Below, in pieces: positions 48,401 through 57,394 of a stretch of DNA of 64,000 bases (positions within the stretch are counted from its first letter, which is position 1; each line of letters starts with the position of its first letter). The DNA comes from Bifidobacterium breve. GTDB taxonomy: Bacteria > Actinomycetota > Actinomycetes > Nanopelagicales > Nanopelagicaceae. Both the position numbers and the translations under genes were made by a program. The notes beneath the pieces were generated by a model. That model saw nothing but the letters and a program-made list of their open reading frames with translations. It was not told where the DNA came from and ran no database searches. Location: contig CAMAYZ010000001.1 of the NCBI GenBank assembly GCA_945863115.1, forward strand, positions 1 through 64,000, read 5' to 3'.

Positions 48401-49171
48401 ATGAGTCAGCGAATGAAGCCAGAATTGTTAAATGCCGATGCAATTGCAGGCGCATTAGAGAGCAGTTACTGGCGAGTATCAGTTGTAGAAGAGATTGATT
48501 CAACACAGAATTATTTACGCACCAGTAATCCAAAATCTGGCGATCTAATTACTGTCGAGTATCAAAGCGCAGGACGTGGTCGGTTAGATCGTAAGTTTGA
48601 TGCCGAGAAATCGAGCGCACTTCTTTTTTCATTTTATTTTGAACCGGAAAATGAAGTTAAAAACCTTGGATACCTCACACTTTTAGTTGGTGCAAGTGTC
48701 ACCGCAACACTAAATGAAATTACAAATAATGATAATTTTAAATGTAAATGGCCTAACGATGTTCTGTTTAATCAGAAGAAAGTTGCAGGTTTATTAGCTG
48801 AGAAAACTAGCTCAGGTGTAATCGTTGGTGTTGGAATAAATGTTTCTACTTCAAAAGAGGCGCTGCCAGTTGCGCATGCAACATCGATATTTCTTGCAAC
48901 GGATCGTCAAATAAATCGCAACGAATTGCTGGCAAAAATATTGCACAACTTAGAGAACGATTTATTGGACTGGCAGAGCGGGAAGGACCTAACCGCAAAA
49001 TATCGATCATTGAGTGCAACTATCGGAAGCCAGGTTCTAATAGCGCTTCCAGATGGTTCAAGCGTTGAGGCAAAAGCGGTAGATATAGATGAAACTGGAA
49101 GCCTGCACCTAGATAACGGCCAGCTCATCACGGTTGGAGATGTTATTCATTTGGACAGTAAACTTTCGTAG
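48401..49171 (+). CDS. birA: Biotin-[acetyl-CoA-carboxylase] ligase
   Basis: BirA attaches biotin to the AccA carrier domain. The 256-residue protein has the EEIDSTQNYL start of the ligase fold, AGRGRLDRKF (biotinyl-AMP loop), FKCKWPNDVLFNQKKVAGLLAE with the catalytic lysine, and VVGVGINV. No DNA-binding domain precedes it, so it is a monofunctional ligase. ATG 48401 or 48413 are both possible. It is divergent from accD, its client operon, and overlaps purK by one base. Confidence 0.95.
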   Translation: MSQRMKPELLNADAIAGALESSYWRVSVVEEIDSTQNYLRTSNPKSGDLITVEYQSAGRGRLDRKFDAEKSSALLFSFYFEPENEVKNLGYLTLLVGASVTATLNEITNNDNFKCKWPNDVLFNQKKVAGLLAEKTSSGVIVGVGINVSTSKEALPVAHATSIFLATDRQINRNELLAKILHNLENDLLDWQSGKDLTAKYRSLSATIGSQVLIALPDGSSVEAKAVDIDETGSLHLDNGQLITVGDVIHLDSKLS

Positions 49172-50283
49172 TGAGCTTTCCACGAGTCGGAGTAATTGGC
49201 GCCGGCCAACTTGCCAGAATGATGGCAGTCGCAGCAAATGATTTAGGAATAGATTTCAAAGTTTTGGCTGCAATTCCAAATGATTCTGCCGCCCAAGTTT
49301 CACACTTTGTCTTGGGTGACTACACAAGTATTGATTCAGTTCTCGAATTTGCAAAGAGTTGTGATGTTCTGACATTCGAACATGAACTAGTTCCCCAGAG
49401 CGTTATCAAGGCAGTTGAATCAGCAGGGATAAAGGTTTATCCACGATCAGAATCATTCACTTATTCGCAAGATAAATTAGAAATGCGCAAGAAGATAACT
49501 CAACTGAATTTACCGAATCCGATGTGGCAGAAATATCAGGGCCAGCAATGTGAAATAGCTTTCCCGCTAATAGCTAAATTGCCTTCGGGCGGATACGACG
49601 GTCGAGGAGTCTTCCAAATAGATTCAGAAGCGCAGTTGCAAGAACTGCATCAGAAAACCGGAACGTTATTACTTGAAGAGAAATTAAATTTTGATTATGA
49701 AATTTCTGTAATGGTTGCTAGATCGCCACACAATCAAGCTGCGACTTGGCCGGCGACACTAACAATTCAAACCAATGGCATCTGCACTTCGACCGTTACA
49801 CCAGTTCCTGAGATATCTGATGCACTTGCAAATAAAGTTCAAGCTGCTGCGTTAGAAATTGCAGCCGGTATCTCACTTGTAGGTGTTATGGCGGTAGAAA
49901 TGTTTATAGTTGGTGAAGATTTCTACATTAATGAATTAGCACTTCGTCCACATAATTCTGGACACTGGAGTATCGAAGGTTGCATAACAAGTCAGTTTGA
50001 ACAACATCTTCGAGCCATTCTTGATTTGCCGTTAGGCAGCACAGCGCTGCGAAATAAATATGCAGTAATGGGAAATGTCTTAGGTGGCGAAAAGAGCGAC
50101 ATGTATCGGCCATATCTGCACCTAATGGCCCGAACCCCAGAACTTAAATTTCATCAATATGGCAAAGAAGTTAAGCCTGGACGCAAGATTGGCCACGTAA
50201 CACTGTGTGGTGAAAACCTTCTACAATTACAACTTGAAGTTGCCCATGCCGTTGACTACATGAATGGAGTTATTGATGAGTGA
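49171..50283 (+). CDS. purK: N5-carboxyaminoimidazole ribonucleotide synthase
   Basis: PurK makes N5-CAIR from AIR, ATP and bicarbonate in purine synthesis. The 370-residue ATP-grasp protein has [44 protein letters not shown] (the loop typical of PurK), [15 protein letters not shown], and [17 protein letters not shown]. It starts at GTG 49171 in overlap with birA and overlaps purE by eight bases. The purE-purK-birA neighbourhood matches M. tuberculosis. Confidence 0.96.
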   Translation: MSFPRVGVIGAGQLARMMAVAANDLGIDFKVLAAIPNDSAAQVSHFVLGDYTSIDSVLEFAKSCDVLTFEHELVPQSVIKAVESAGIKVYPRSESFTYSQDKLEMRKKITQLNLPNPMWQKYQGQQCEIAFPLIAKLPSGGYDGRGVFQIDSEAQLQELHQKTGTLLLEEKLNFDYEISVMVARSPHNQAATWPATLTIQTNGICTSTVTPVPEISDALANKVQAAALEIAAGISLVGVMAVEMFIVGEDFYINELALRPHNSGHWSIEGCITSQFEQHLRAILDLPLGSTALRNKYAVMGNVLGGEKSDMYRPYLHLMARTPELKFHQYGKEVKPGRKIGHVTLCGENLLQLQLEVAHAVDYMNGVIDE

Positions 50284-50782
50284 TGTAGCAATAATCATGG
50301 GATCAGACTCTGATTGGCCGGTCATGGAAGATGCCGCAAAAGTTTTAGACTTACTTGGTATCTCATACTCAGCAGATGTTGTTTCAGCTCATCGCATGCC
50401 ACTTGAGATGGTGGAATTTGCACAGAGCGCAAAAGCTAAGGGTTACAAAGTAATAATTGCCGGTGCAGGTGGAGCAGCGCACTTACCAGGAATGGTCGCA
50501 TCACTAACCTCTCTTCCAGTAATTGGCGTTCCAGTTCCGCTAAAGAATTTAGATGGTATGGATTCATTGCTTTCAATAGTCCAAATGCCTGCCGGAATTC
50601 CAGTTGCAACAGTCGGGGTAGGTAATGCAAAGAATGCGGGCTTGCTTGCTGCAAGAATTCTTGGCGTAAGTGATGAAAATATTTCTAAGAAAGTAAGCGA
50701 AGAACTCGCAAAGATAAATACAGAGGCGAGAGAAAAAGGCGCAAACTTAACAACGAAACGCAACCAAAAAACTGGGTTTTAG
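50276..50782 (+). CDS. purE: N5-CAIR mutase
   Basis: PurE converts N5-CAIR to CAIR. The 168-residue class I protein has the [16 protein letters not shown] loop, VVSAHRMP with the catalytic histidine, [16 protein letters not shown] and [22 protein letters not shown] 50276 is preceded by GGAG (50266-50269). An in-frame ATG at 50264 is inside that site and is unlikely. It completes the purK-purE step pair. Confidence 0.97.
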   Translation: MSDVAIIMGSDSDWPVMEDAAKVLDLLGISYSADVVSAHRMPLEMVEFAQSAKAKGYKVIIAGAGGAAHLPGMVASLTSLPVIGVPVPLKNLDGMDSLLSIVQMPAGIPVATVGVGNAKNAGLLAARILGVSDENISKKVSEELAKINTEAREKGANLTTKRNQKTGF

Positions 50783-50791
50783 TTGTAATTA

Positions 50792-52018
50792 ATGGACACA
50801 CTTTCACCCGAATCACACCAAAGAAAAATAGTTCGAGTTCTTGGAATCGCCCAAGTTCTAAATGGTATTGGGGTAGCTGGAACAGTTGCTGCAGGTTCAC
50901 TTTTAGTTTCATCAATAACTAAATCAGATGGTTTATCTGGTCTTGCACAAACCATTTCAGTATTAGGAGCTGCCGTTATGGCACTTCCACTTGCTCGACT
51001 TACACAGAATGGTGGACGCCGACTTGCATTGACCTTTGGTTATTCCATCGGTGTTATCGGTGCACTATTTGCAATTCTTGGTGGCGCGAATCGGAATCTA
51101 TTCTTTATGCTCCTTGGTGCATTTATGGTTGGTGCAGCTTCAGCATCGGGATATCAAGCAAGATTTGCTGCAATTGATCTGGCAACACCAGAGAAGAGAT
51201 CCAAAGATTTATCTTTTGTAGTTTGGGGTTCAACGATTGGCGCTGTTACTGGCCCGAATTTAATGGAACCGTCCGGAGTATTTGCCTCAGCATTGGGTCT
51301 ACCAAAATTAGTGGGGCCATACTTCATAGCAGCTTTCACACTTGCGCTCTCAGTAACAGTTATCCAATTGTTTCTAAAGCCCGATCCTTTTTTAACTGCG
51401 AATAAAGCAGTCGAAGGCACCGCAACAAAACCGCGTGAATCTACTCGTTCCGCGCTAAAGCACATTAAAGAATATCCAATCGCGCTGTTTGCAATAGCTT
51501 CAGTAGCTATTGGGCATCTCGCCATGGTTTCAATAATGGTTATGACGCCAGTGCATATGGCGCATTCCGATGCAACCTTGCGAATTATTGGTTTGGTAAT
51601 AAGTGTTCATGTTCTGGGAATGTATGCCTTCTCTCCAATTGTTGGTTCGATAAGTGACAAGTTCGGTCGAATCAGGACGATACAAATCGGTATTTTAATT
51701 TTGATTGCATCGGCGCTAATTTCTGGGCTTGCCCCACATCACGATTCATTCACACTAGGAATCGGTTTATTTCTCTTAGGACTTGGATGGTCCTTTACAT
51801 TAATTGCAGGTTCAACACTTTTATCTGAAACTGTAAGTTTAGAAATGCGCCCTTCAACTCAAGGTGCAAGCGATTTAGTTATGAACCTTATGGGCGCAGG
51901 AGGCGCCGCAATTGGCGGGGTAATAATTGGACTCTTCTCTTATGCCGCGCTCTGCTACGCAACTGGATTAGTCGTTGTTGCTTTAGGAATTTGGTCTTTA
52001 AGACTTAAAAGCCATTAG
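50792..52018 (+). CDS. Major facilitator superfamily permease
   Basis: This is a 408-residue membrane protein with about twelve hydrophobic segments. MFS features include the loop-2/3 region LPLARLTQNGGRRLALTFGYSIGVIGA, ending in the typical GRR basic turn, and SISDKFGRIRTIQIG, a good motif-A copy (G-x-x-x-D-x-x-G-R-x-x) between helices 8 and 9. The substrate is unknown. It follows purE by nine bases, so it may be co-transcribed with the purine genes, but this does not establish a purine substrate. It converges on the UDP-glucose dehydrogenase gene with six bases between. Confidence 0.88.
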   Translation: MDTLSPESHQRKIVRVLGIAQVLNGIGVAGTVAAGSLLVSSITKSDGLSGLAQTISVLGAAVMALPLARLTQNGGRRLALTFGYSIGVIGALFAILGGANRNLFFMLLGAFMVGAASASGYQARFAAIDLATPEKRSKDLSFVVWGSTIGAVTGPNLMEPSGVFASALGLPKLVGPYFIAAFTLALSVTVIQLFLKPDPFLTANKAVEGTATKPRESTRSALKHIKEYPIALFAIASVAIGHLAMVSIMVMTPVHMAHSDATLRIIGLVISVHVLGMYAFSPIVGSISDKFGRIRTIQIGILILIASALISGLAPHHDSFTLGIGLFLLGLGWSFTLIAGSTLLSETVSLEMRPSTQGASDLVMNLMGAGGAAIGGVIIGLFSYAALCYATGLVVVALGIWSLRLKSH

Positions 52019-52024
52019 CCCTGA

Positions 52025-53335
52025 TTAATTTGCGCGTCCCAGCGCTCTAAATTTCCAACCAGCAGCGATCCAGGCTTCACGATCAAGAGCATTGCGACCA
52101 TCAATAATTATTGGATTAGCAACTAACTTAGCCATCTTCACAGGATCAAGTTCGCGATAAACCTTCCATTCGGTTAAGTGCAGAACCAAGTCGGCGCCTT
52201 TAAGAGCACCTTCGATATCTTCAGAAAATCCCAGAGCCGGGAATCTTTTCTTAGCCGGTGCAATAGCTTTCGGATCATGAATTGTTACAACGGCACCAGC
52301 TGCAGCAATTTGTGCTGCAATATCTAGTGCTGGTGAATCACGAACATCATCGCTATCCGGCTTAAAAGCTGCACCTAGAACTGCAATCTTTTTACCCGTG
52401 AGGTTGTCTGATAAATCTTTTCTGACTAATTCGATAACCCGTTGTCTTGCTCTTAAGTTAATTGAATCAATTTCGCGCAAGAACTCCAGGGCTTGATCTG
52501 CACCAAGTTCGCCGGCACGTGCCATGAATGCTCGAATATCTTTTGGTAAGCAGCCGCCACCAAATCCAATACCAGCCTGCAAGAAGCGGCTACCAATTCT
52601 TGGGTCATATCCAATTGCCTTAGCGAGAACTGTTACATCTCCGCCAGCGGCTTCACAAACTTCAGCCATTGCGTTGATAAAGGAAATCTTTGTCGCAAGA
52701 AATGAATTTGCTGCAACTTTTACTAATTCTGATGTAGGTAAATCAGCACGGACCCAAGGTGTATTTTCGGCTAAATTACTTGCGTATATTTCCTTTAATT
52801 TATTTTCAGCGGCATCATTTGTTACACCAACAACTAAACGATTTGGATGCAAGGTATCTTCAACTGCAAAGCCTTCACGTAAGAACTCTGGATTCCAGGC
52901 CAAATCAACCTTTGGATTTATTTTCAAAAGCCGTTCGCGTAATCTGGCTGCAGTTCCAACCGGAACCGTTGACTTACCAACTACTAAAGATCCTGGCTTA
53001 CAAATTGCGGCTACTGCATCTAAAGCGGCATCAACATACTTAAGATCAGCAGCCAGTGAATCTGGTTTCTGGGGAGTTCCGACACAAATAAAGTGAACAT
53101 CTGCATCTGCAATCGCGCTGAAATCTGTAGAAAATGTTAACCGTCCTGAAGCTATCTCTTTTTGTAATAAATCTTCCAAGCCGGGTTCATAAAATGGAAC
53201 TTTGCCTGCGGTTAAAAGTTCAATTTTGGCGGCATCAACATCAACGCCAATTACTTCAAATCCCAGCGATGACATGCAGGCCGCATGGGTGGCACCCAAA
53301 TAACCAGTGCCTATTACGGAAACTTTAAGCTTCAT
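52025..53335 (-). CDS. ugd: UDP-glucose 6-dehydrogenase
   Basis: The enzyme oxidises UDP-glucose to UDP-glucuronate, a precursor of capsule or exopolysaccharide. The 436-residue protein has SVIGTGYLGATHAACM (NAD site), FICVGTPQK, VGKSTVPVGT, NPEFLREGFAVEDTLHPNR, the substrate lysine region KVAANSFLATKISFINAMAEVCE, the catalytic cysteine in GIGFGGGCLPKDI, and IDGRNALD. ATG 53335 follows TAGTAT by seven bases. It is divergent from a glycosyltransferase gene across only 40 bases. Confidence 0.96.
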   Translation of the reverse strand: MKLKVSVIGTGYLGATHAACMSSLGFEVIGVDVDAAKIELLTAGKVPFYEPGLEDLLQKEIASGRLTFSTDFSAIADADVHFICVGTPQKPDSLAADLKYVDAALDAVAAICKPGSLVVGKSTVPVGTAARLRERLLKINPKVDLAWNPEFLREGFAVEDTLHPNRLVVGVTNDAAENKLKEIYASNLAENTPWVRADLPTSELVKVAANSFLATKISFINAMAEVCEAAGGDVTVLAKAIGYDPRIGSRFLQAGIGFGGGCLPKDIRAFMARAGELGADQALEFLREIDSINLRARQRVIELVRKDLSDNLTGKKIAVLGAAFKPDSDDVRDSPALDIAAQIAAAGAVVTIHDPKAIAPAKKRFPALGFSEDIEGALKGADLVLHLTEWKVYRELDPVKMAKLVANPIIIDGRNALDREAWIAAGWKFRALGRAN

Positions 53336-53342
53336 TTGCCAG

Positions 53343-53348
53343 ATACTA
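53343..53348 (-). promoter_or_regulatory. -10 element of a putative leaderless ugd promoter
   Basis: On the minus strand TAGTAT is seven bases before ATG 53335. It lies in the region where the -35 of the opposing glycosyltransferase promoter should be. Confidence 0.5.
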
Positions 53349-53362
53349 GTGCGAGGTAACAC

Positions 53363-53368
53363 TAACCT
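53363..53368 (+). promoter_or_regulatory. -10 element of a putative leaderless glycosyltransferase promoter
   Basis: TAACCT is seven bases before ATG 53376. The GGAG next to the ATG is only two bases away, too close to act as a ribosome binding site, which supports a leaderless message. Confidence 0.5.
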
Positions 53369-53375
53369 TGGAGAT

Positions 53376-54371
53376 ATGAATCAGGTTTCAGGCACTTTGA
53401 TGGGCGTATCTGTGGTTCTGCCCATTCTCAACGAGGAGCGAGACCTTCAGGAAAGTATTTCTGCAATCTTGGCCCAGAATTACAGTGGCGCATTCGAAGT
53501 AATCCTTGCCCTTGGGCCATCTAGTGATCGAACTAATGAGATTGCTAAAGAGTTAGCAGCGGCCGATTCCAGAGTTGTTTTAGTAGATAACCCAACAGGT
53601 CGAACCGCAAATGGTTTAAATGCCGCAATTGCAATTGCTAAGTATCCAATTATTTCGCGGATTGATGGTCATGCTGAAATTTCACCATCATATTTAAGTG
53701 ATGCAACTTCGTTACTGAATAAAACTGGGGCTGTAAATGTTGGTGGCATTATGGCGGCAGTAGGAAAATCAAAGTTTGAAAAAGCTGTTGCAACTGCAAT
53801 GCGCTCTTCACTTGGTGTTGGTTCTTCTAGATTTCATACCGGAGGTGTTGCTGGTCCAGCAGATACGGTTTATCTCGGAACCTTTAAAAAATCCGCACTC
53901 CTTGAAGCCGGCGGATATGACGAGCGATTTACTCGTGCTCAAGATTGGGAACTTAACTTTAGATTACGCAAGAATGGTGGAACCATCTGGTTTGATCCAT
54001 CTTTAGTTGTAACTTATCGACCACGTTCAACAATTAAGGCACTTGCTAAGCAATATTTCCAATATGGCACTTGGCGCCGCGCAGTTTCTAGAAGCCACAT
54101 GGGGAGCGTTAACTTACGTTACTTAGCTCCACCGACCGCGCTAGTAATTAATGCGCTCTCAATTATTTTAGGTTTAACTCTCTCACCATTCTTCTTGATT
54201 CCAATTGTTACTTACTTAGGTCTAATTGTTTTAGGTTCACTAGTTATCGGTAAAAGCCTTATTGAGAAGTTAATACTGCCAACCGTCCTAATAGTTATGC
54301 ATATGGTTTGGGGAGCGGGATATTTATCTTCGCCAAAAGGACTGATGGCTGAAGAAGCTCAAGAAGAATGA
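53376..54371 (+). CDS. Family 2 glycosyltransferase (ExoA-like)
   Basis: This is a membrane-associated sugar transferase of about 331 residues. The GT2 core has VSVVLPILNEERDLQESISAIL, the RIDGHAEI metal/nucleotide-sugar motif, GGVAGPADTVYLGTFKK and the acceptor motif RAQDWELNFRLRK. Two or three hydrophobic helices close the protein (about residues 250-320). The layout resembles ExoA-type succinoglycan enzymes; the acceptor is unknown. It faces ugd, so UDP-glucuronate-containing polysaccharide is possible. A later ATG at 53400 is the main alternative start. It overlaps the SpoIID gene by four bases. Confidence 0.88.
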   Translation: MNQVSGTLMGVSVVLPILNEERDLQESISAILAQNYSGAFEVILALGPSSDRTNEIAKELAAADSRVVLVDNPTGRTANGLNAAIAIAKYPIISRIDGHAEISPSYLSDATSLLNKTGAVNVGGIMAAVGKSKFEKAVATAMRSSLGVGSSRFHTGGVAGPADTVYLGTFKKSALLEAGGYDERFTRAQDWELNFRLRKNGGTIWFDPSLVVTYRPRSTIKALAKQYFQYGTWRRAVSRSHMGSVNLRYLAPPTALVINALSIILGLTLSPFFLIPIVTYLGLIVLGSLVIGKSLIEKLILPTVLIVMHMVWGAGYLSSPKGLMAEEAQEE

Positions 54372-55546
54372 AACGAGCAATCGCACTTTTAGTTTTATTG
54401 ACGCTTTCTTCGATCTCTAGTGCAAGTGCTGTAGTCCCAAAAACCTTTACCTTTACCGGTTCTGGTTATGGTCACGGAGTTGGACTGAGTCAATACGGTG
54501 CAAAGGGACAGGCCCTTGAAGGAAAGTCGGCTACCGAAATTCTTAATTATTATTTCCCGCAAGCACAAGTAACTCCAGTCGCAGATACCGCAACCATTAG
54601 CGTGAATATCGCGCATCAAGTTTCTGCGCTTTCACTGGTTCTTCCAGCCTCGGATACCGCAACAGTTTCAATAGATACCGCTGTTGCCACTTCATATCCG
54701 CAAAATACCGCTCTTAATTTTGCAATCACTGGAAAATCAATTAGCGGTCCAGGTGGAATCGGAAAATTATGGGTAATAAAGTGGAACAACCCGCAATCAG
54801 TTGTTTCGGTTGTTTCTGGGAAAGCTAAATTTCAAGTAAGTCATGGCTACATTCAACTTAGAGCGGTGAACGCACCTGGTATTGGTTTTAGAATTGAAGC
54901 GACTAATTGGTTGAGATTGCATGACGAATACCTTTATGGAATCGCTGAAGTTCCTTCTTCATGGCCGGCAGCGGCGCTGCAGAGCCAAGTAATTGCATCT
55001 CGCACCTATGCGCTTATGCGAATGAATTCAATTAAAAAAGCTTGTGACTGTCATGTTTACAATTCAAAATATGATCAAGCATTTGTCGGATATTCCAAAG
55101 AGGGCGAACCTAGATATGGCCAATTTTGGAAAGCGGCAGTTGATGCGACCGCAGTCGATGAAGGAAGTGGTTTAGCAATTACGATCAACCAGCTTCCGGT
55201 AAGTGTCTTTTTCTCATCTTCTTCAGGAGGTATGACCCAGCGCGCTGTTGATGTTTGGGGAACCGATATTCCACATCTCGTAAGTGTTGCTGATCCCTGG
55301 AGCGTTGACCCTGCAGTCAATAAGAATTACTCAAACTGGACCAAAAAAGTTTCGCAGAAAGTAATGGCTAAAGCATTTGGTTTAACTGATGTAATTGAGA
55401 TAAAAATCGGAGAGCGAACTTCAACGAATAGCGTTCTAAAGGTAACTGGAGTTGCAAGTGATGGAAAGACAAAGACTTTGCCGGTTGGAACCTTTAAAAC
55501 GGCAGTTAAAATGCCATCTTCTTGGTTCCAATTAGTTTTGATTTAG
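54368..55546 (+). CDS. Secreted SpoIID/LytB-domain protein
   Basis: This is an exported protein of 392 residues related to the SpoIID peptidoglycan lytic transglycosylase. The signal peptide is MKRAIALLVLLTLSSISSASA. GYGHGVGLSQYGAKGQA opens the mature protein (SpoIID proteins normally carry this GHGVGMSQxGA late in the sequence; here it is at the start). The catalytic-region EVPSSWPAAALQSQVIASRTYAL and the later FSSSSGGMTQRAVDVWGT follow the SpoIID/LytB pattern. No sporulation genes are expected in this lineage, so wall remodelling or surface polymer linkage is more likely. It overlaps the glycosyltransferase gene in ATGA. Confidence 0.87.
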   Translation: MKRAIALLVLLTLSSISSASAVVPKTFTFTGSGYGHGVGLSQYGAKGQALEGKSATEILNYYFPQAQVTPVADTATISVNIAHQVSALSLVLPASDTATVSIDTAVATSYPQNTALNFAITGKSISGPGGIGKLWVIKWNNPQSVVSVVSGKAKFQVSHGYIQLRAVNAPGIGFRIEATNWLRLHDEYLYGIAEVPSSWPAAALQSQVIASRTYALMRMNSIKKACDCHVYNSKYDQAFVGYSKEGEPRYGQFWKAAVDATAVDEGSGLAITINQLPVSVFFSSSSGGMTQRAVDVWGTDIPHLVSVADPWSVDPAVNKNYSNWTKKVSQKVMAKAFGLTDVIEIKIGERTSTNSVLKVTGVASDGKTKTLPVGTFKTAVKMPSSWFQLVLI

Positions 55547-55556
55547 TAATTTAAAA

Positions 55557-56474
55557 TTAATTAGCGTGCAGAACTGAATTCAAGCCGCCCCAACTTCCGG
55601 TCTTTGGAAGTGCTTCAAGTGCTCCGCTCTTTGAATTACGGCGGAAGAGCAAGTTATTTGCACCAGATAGTTCGCTTGCTTTAATTACGTTACCGTCTGG
55701 AAGAGTTATCTTGGAGCCCGCAGTTATATAAGTTCCGGATTCGACAACACAATCATTTCCAAGTGAAATACCTAGTCCAGCATTTGCACCTAATAAACAA
55801 CGTTCGCCAATTGAAATAACTTCTTTACCGCCACCACTTAAAGTTCCCATAATTGAAGCGCCACCACCGATATCACTTCCATCGCCAACTACAACTCCGG
55901 CACTAATTCGGCCTTCAACCATAGATTTACCAAGTGTTCCAGCATTGAAATTCACAAAGCCTTCGTGCATAACGGTTGTGCCACTCGCAAGATGCGCACC
56001 AAGTCGAACTCGATCTGCATCGGCGATTCGAACACCTTCGGGCACTACGTAATCCACCATTCTTGGGAATTTATCAACGGCAAAAACTGTGAGGGTTCCA
56101 TGCTTTGCGCGAAGTTTTGGTCCAACCGAACTAAAAGTTGAAACTGCGCATGGCCCAGCAGATGTCCAAACTACGTTATTCAAGATTCCGAATATGCCAT
56201 CAAGAGATTGGCCGTGGGGTTTAACTATTCGATGTGAAAGCAATTGCAACCTTAGGTAGGCATCAGCAACGTCTTTTGGTGGGGTATCTAAATCTATTTC
56301 AATACTTACTGCAGACTTTGTTACATCACGGATGGAATCGATTCCAGTAAATTGCGAAAGATCAGGCCCATTATTTTCTGCAAGCTTGCCGATTCCAAGT
56401 GAATCAAACCAGACATCTAACACTTCACCAGTATTTGCAGTGCTGGCTATTCCAAATCCAAAGGCGCTTCTCAT
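55557..56474 (-). CDS. dapD: Tetrahydrodipicolinate N-succinyltransferase (actinobacterial type)
   Basis: DapD catalyses the succinylase step of lysine and diaminopimelate synthesis. The 305-residue protein has the actinobacterial N-terminal domain (ILNNVVWTSAGPCAV). A left-handed beta-helix follows, visible as hexapeptide repeats from about residue 150: VRLGAHLASGTTVMHEGFVN, VEGRISAGVVVGDGSDIGGG and CLLGANAGLGISLGN. The ASTANTG start and overall length match mycobacterial DapD. ATG 56474 has a TAGCGT hexamer six bases upstream. It converges on the SpoIID gene with ten bases between. Confidence 0.94.
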   Translation of the reverse strand: MRSAFGFGIASTANTGEVLDVWFDSLGIGKLAENNGPDLSQFTGIDSIRDVTKSAVSIEIDLDTPPKDVADAYLRLQLLSHRIVKPHGQSLDGIFGILNNVVWTSAGPCAVSTFSSVGPKLRAKHGTLTVFAVDKFPRMVDYVVPEGVRIADADRVRLGAHLASGTTVMHEGFVNFNAGTLGKSMVEGRISAGVVVGDGSDIGGGASIMGTLSGGGKEVISIGERCLLGANAGLGISLGNDCVVESGTYITAGSKITLPDGNVIKASELSGANNLLFRRNSKSGALEALPKTGSWGGLNSVLHAN

Positions 56475-56480
56475 GAGATA

Positions 56481-56486
56481 ACGCTA
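56481..56486 (-). promoter_or_regulatory. Possible leaderless -10 element for dapD
   Basis: On the minus strand TAGCGT is six bases before ATG 56474. The match is weaker than for the other leaderless sites (3/6 to TATAAT) but the spacing is exact. Confidence 0.4.
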
Positions 56487-56503
56487 CCAAAACCAATCTG
56501 CAC

Positions 56504-56509
56504 TAGACT
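56504..56509 (+). promoter_or_regulatory. Possible -10 element for the LOG gene
   Basis: TAGACT lies nine bases before ATG 56519. The spacing would leave a leader of two or three bases. Confidence 0.4.
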
Positions 56510-56518
56510 TCTTTTATT

Positions 56519-57052
56519 ATGCGAATAGCCGTTTATTGCTCAGCCTCGACAAGTATTGACCAAAAATATCTAGATCTAGCCTTTGATGTTGGTGTTGCGA
56601 TAGCCAGCAGTGGCGCTGATCTAGTTTGGGGTGGTGGACAAGTTTCCATGATGGGAGCGGCGGCCCGTGGTGCGCGCGAGCGAGGTGCAAAAACTTTTGG
56701 TGTAATTCCAGAGAAACTTTTAACCATCGAATTCGCAGATCCAGAAGCCACTGAAATGTTTACGGTTTCAAATATGCGAACCCGCAAAGCGAAGATTGAA
56801 GAGATATCCGATGCCTTCATTATGTTGCCAGGTGGAATTGGAACTTTGGAAGAATTCTTTGAAATTTGGGTTGGTCGCAAATTGGGATACCACGCCAAGC
56901 CAGTAGTTGTTTGTGATCCATTTGGAACTTATGAGATGTTGCAAAGTTCGCTGGATTATTTAAGTCAAGAAGAATTAATTGGCGCTACCTCAAACGATTT
57001 AGTTGCTTGGTGTCGCGACATTCCGAGCGCAATTCGTGCGTGCACGCCTTAA
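56519..57052 (+). CDS. LOG family protein (cytokinin riboside 5'-monophosphate phosphoribohydrolase type)
   Basis: LOG proteins cleave the N-glycosidic bond of nucleoside 5'-monophosphates, releasing a base. The 177-residue protein has a Rossmann fold beginning AVYCSASTSIDQKYL, the GGGQVSMMGAAARGA loop, MRTRKAKI with the catalytic arginine, and PGGIGTLEEFFEIW, the family signature. The length is normal for the type I group. Physiological role in bacteria is unclear; nucleotide salvage is likely. It lies beside dapD, as in Mycobacterium (Rv1201c-Rv1205 region). Confidence 0.93.
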   Translation: MRIAVYCSASTSIDQKYLDLAFDVGVAIASSGADLVWGGGQVSMMGAAARGARERGAKTFGVIPEKLLTIEFADPEATEMFTVSNMRTRKAKIEEISDAFIMLPGGIGTLEEFFEIWVGRKLGYHAKPVVVCDPFGTYEMLQSSLDYLSQEELIGATSNDLVAWCRDIPSAIRACTP

Positions 57053-57091
57053 CCGGGAAGTAAGTTACTTATAAACTTTAAGCCAGAAGGG

Positions 57092-57097
57092 TAACCT
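57092..57097 (+). promoter_or_regulatory. -10 element of a putative leaderless promoter
   Basis: TAACCT is six bases before ATG 57104. Base for base, the GGGTAACCTTC string equals that before tsaE. Confidence 0.55.
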
Positions 57098-57103
57098 TCG
57101 GTT

Positions 57104-57289
57104 ATGGGCGCACTCTCCGAACTTCTAGCAAGTTTGCCGGAAGAGGAGCGTTTTATTCTCACCATGCATTACATCCGATCCATGTCAGCCAAGGAGATAG
57201 GTGAGGCGCTTGGAGTCCCAGAACGCGCGGTTCAAAGCGTTATCACGAGTGGGAAATCTCGTCTACTTTCCGCGTTAAATCAGGGCTAA
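57104..57289 (+). CDS. Stand-alone sigma-70 region 4-like DNA-binding protein
   Basis: This is a 61-residue protein consisting only of a sigma region 4-type helix-turn-helix: LPEEERFILTMHYIRSMSAKE is the first helix pair, and IGEALGVPERAVQSVITSGKSRL is the recognition part. There is no region 2, so it cannot act as a complete sigma factor. It might bind DNA alone or contact RNA polymerase. Start ATG 57104 sits behind a -10-like hexamer and the codon pattern resembles the neighbours, supporting a real gene. It lies between the LOG gene and DUF3117. Confidence 0.8.
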   Translation: MGALSELLASLPEEERFILTMHYIRSMSAKEIGEALGVPERAVQSVITSGKSRLLSALNQG

Positions 57290-57394
57290 TCCTTCGCCTT
57301 TTTCAATTTCCTTTCATCACCGCTTTTGCGAGATACTTATCCACTGCGTTACCCCGAATGATTTAAAGCACCGCTAATGTAAAAGGAGCAAAAC

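Noticed and set aside
57290-57394. Possible tRNA or small RNA gene in the gap before DUF3117
   Set aside because: No cloverleaf pairing or terminator-like stem is visible. The T-rich stretch alone is not evidence.
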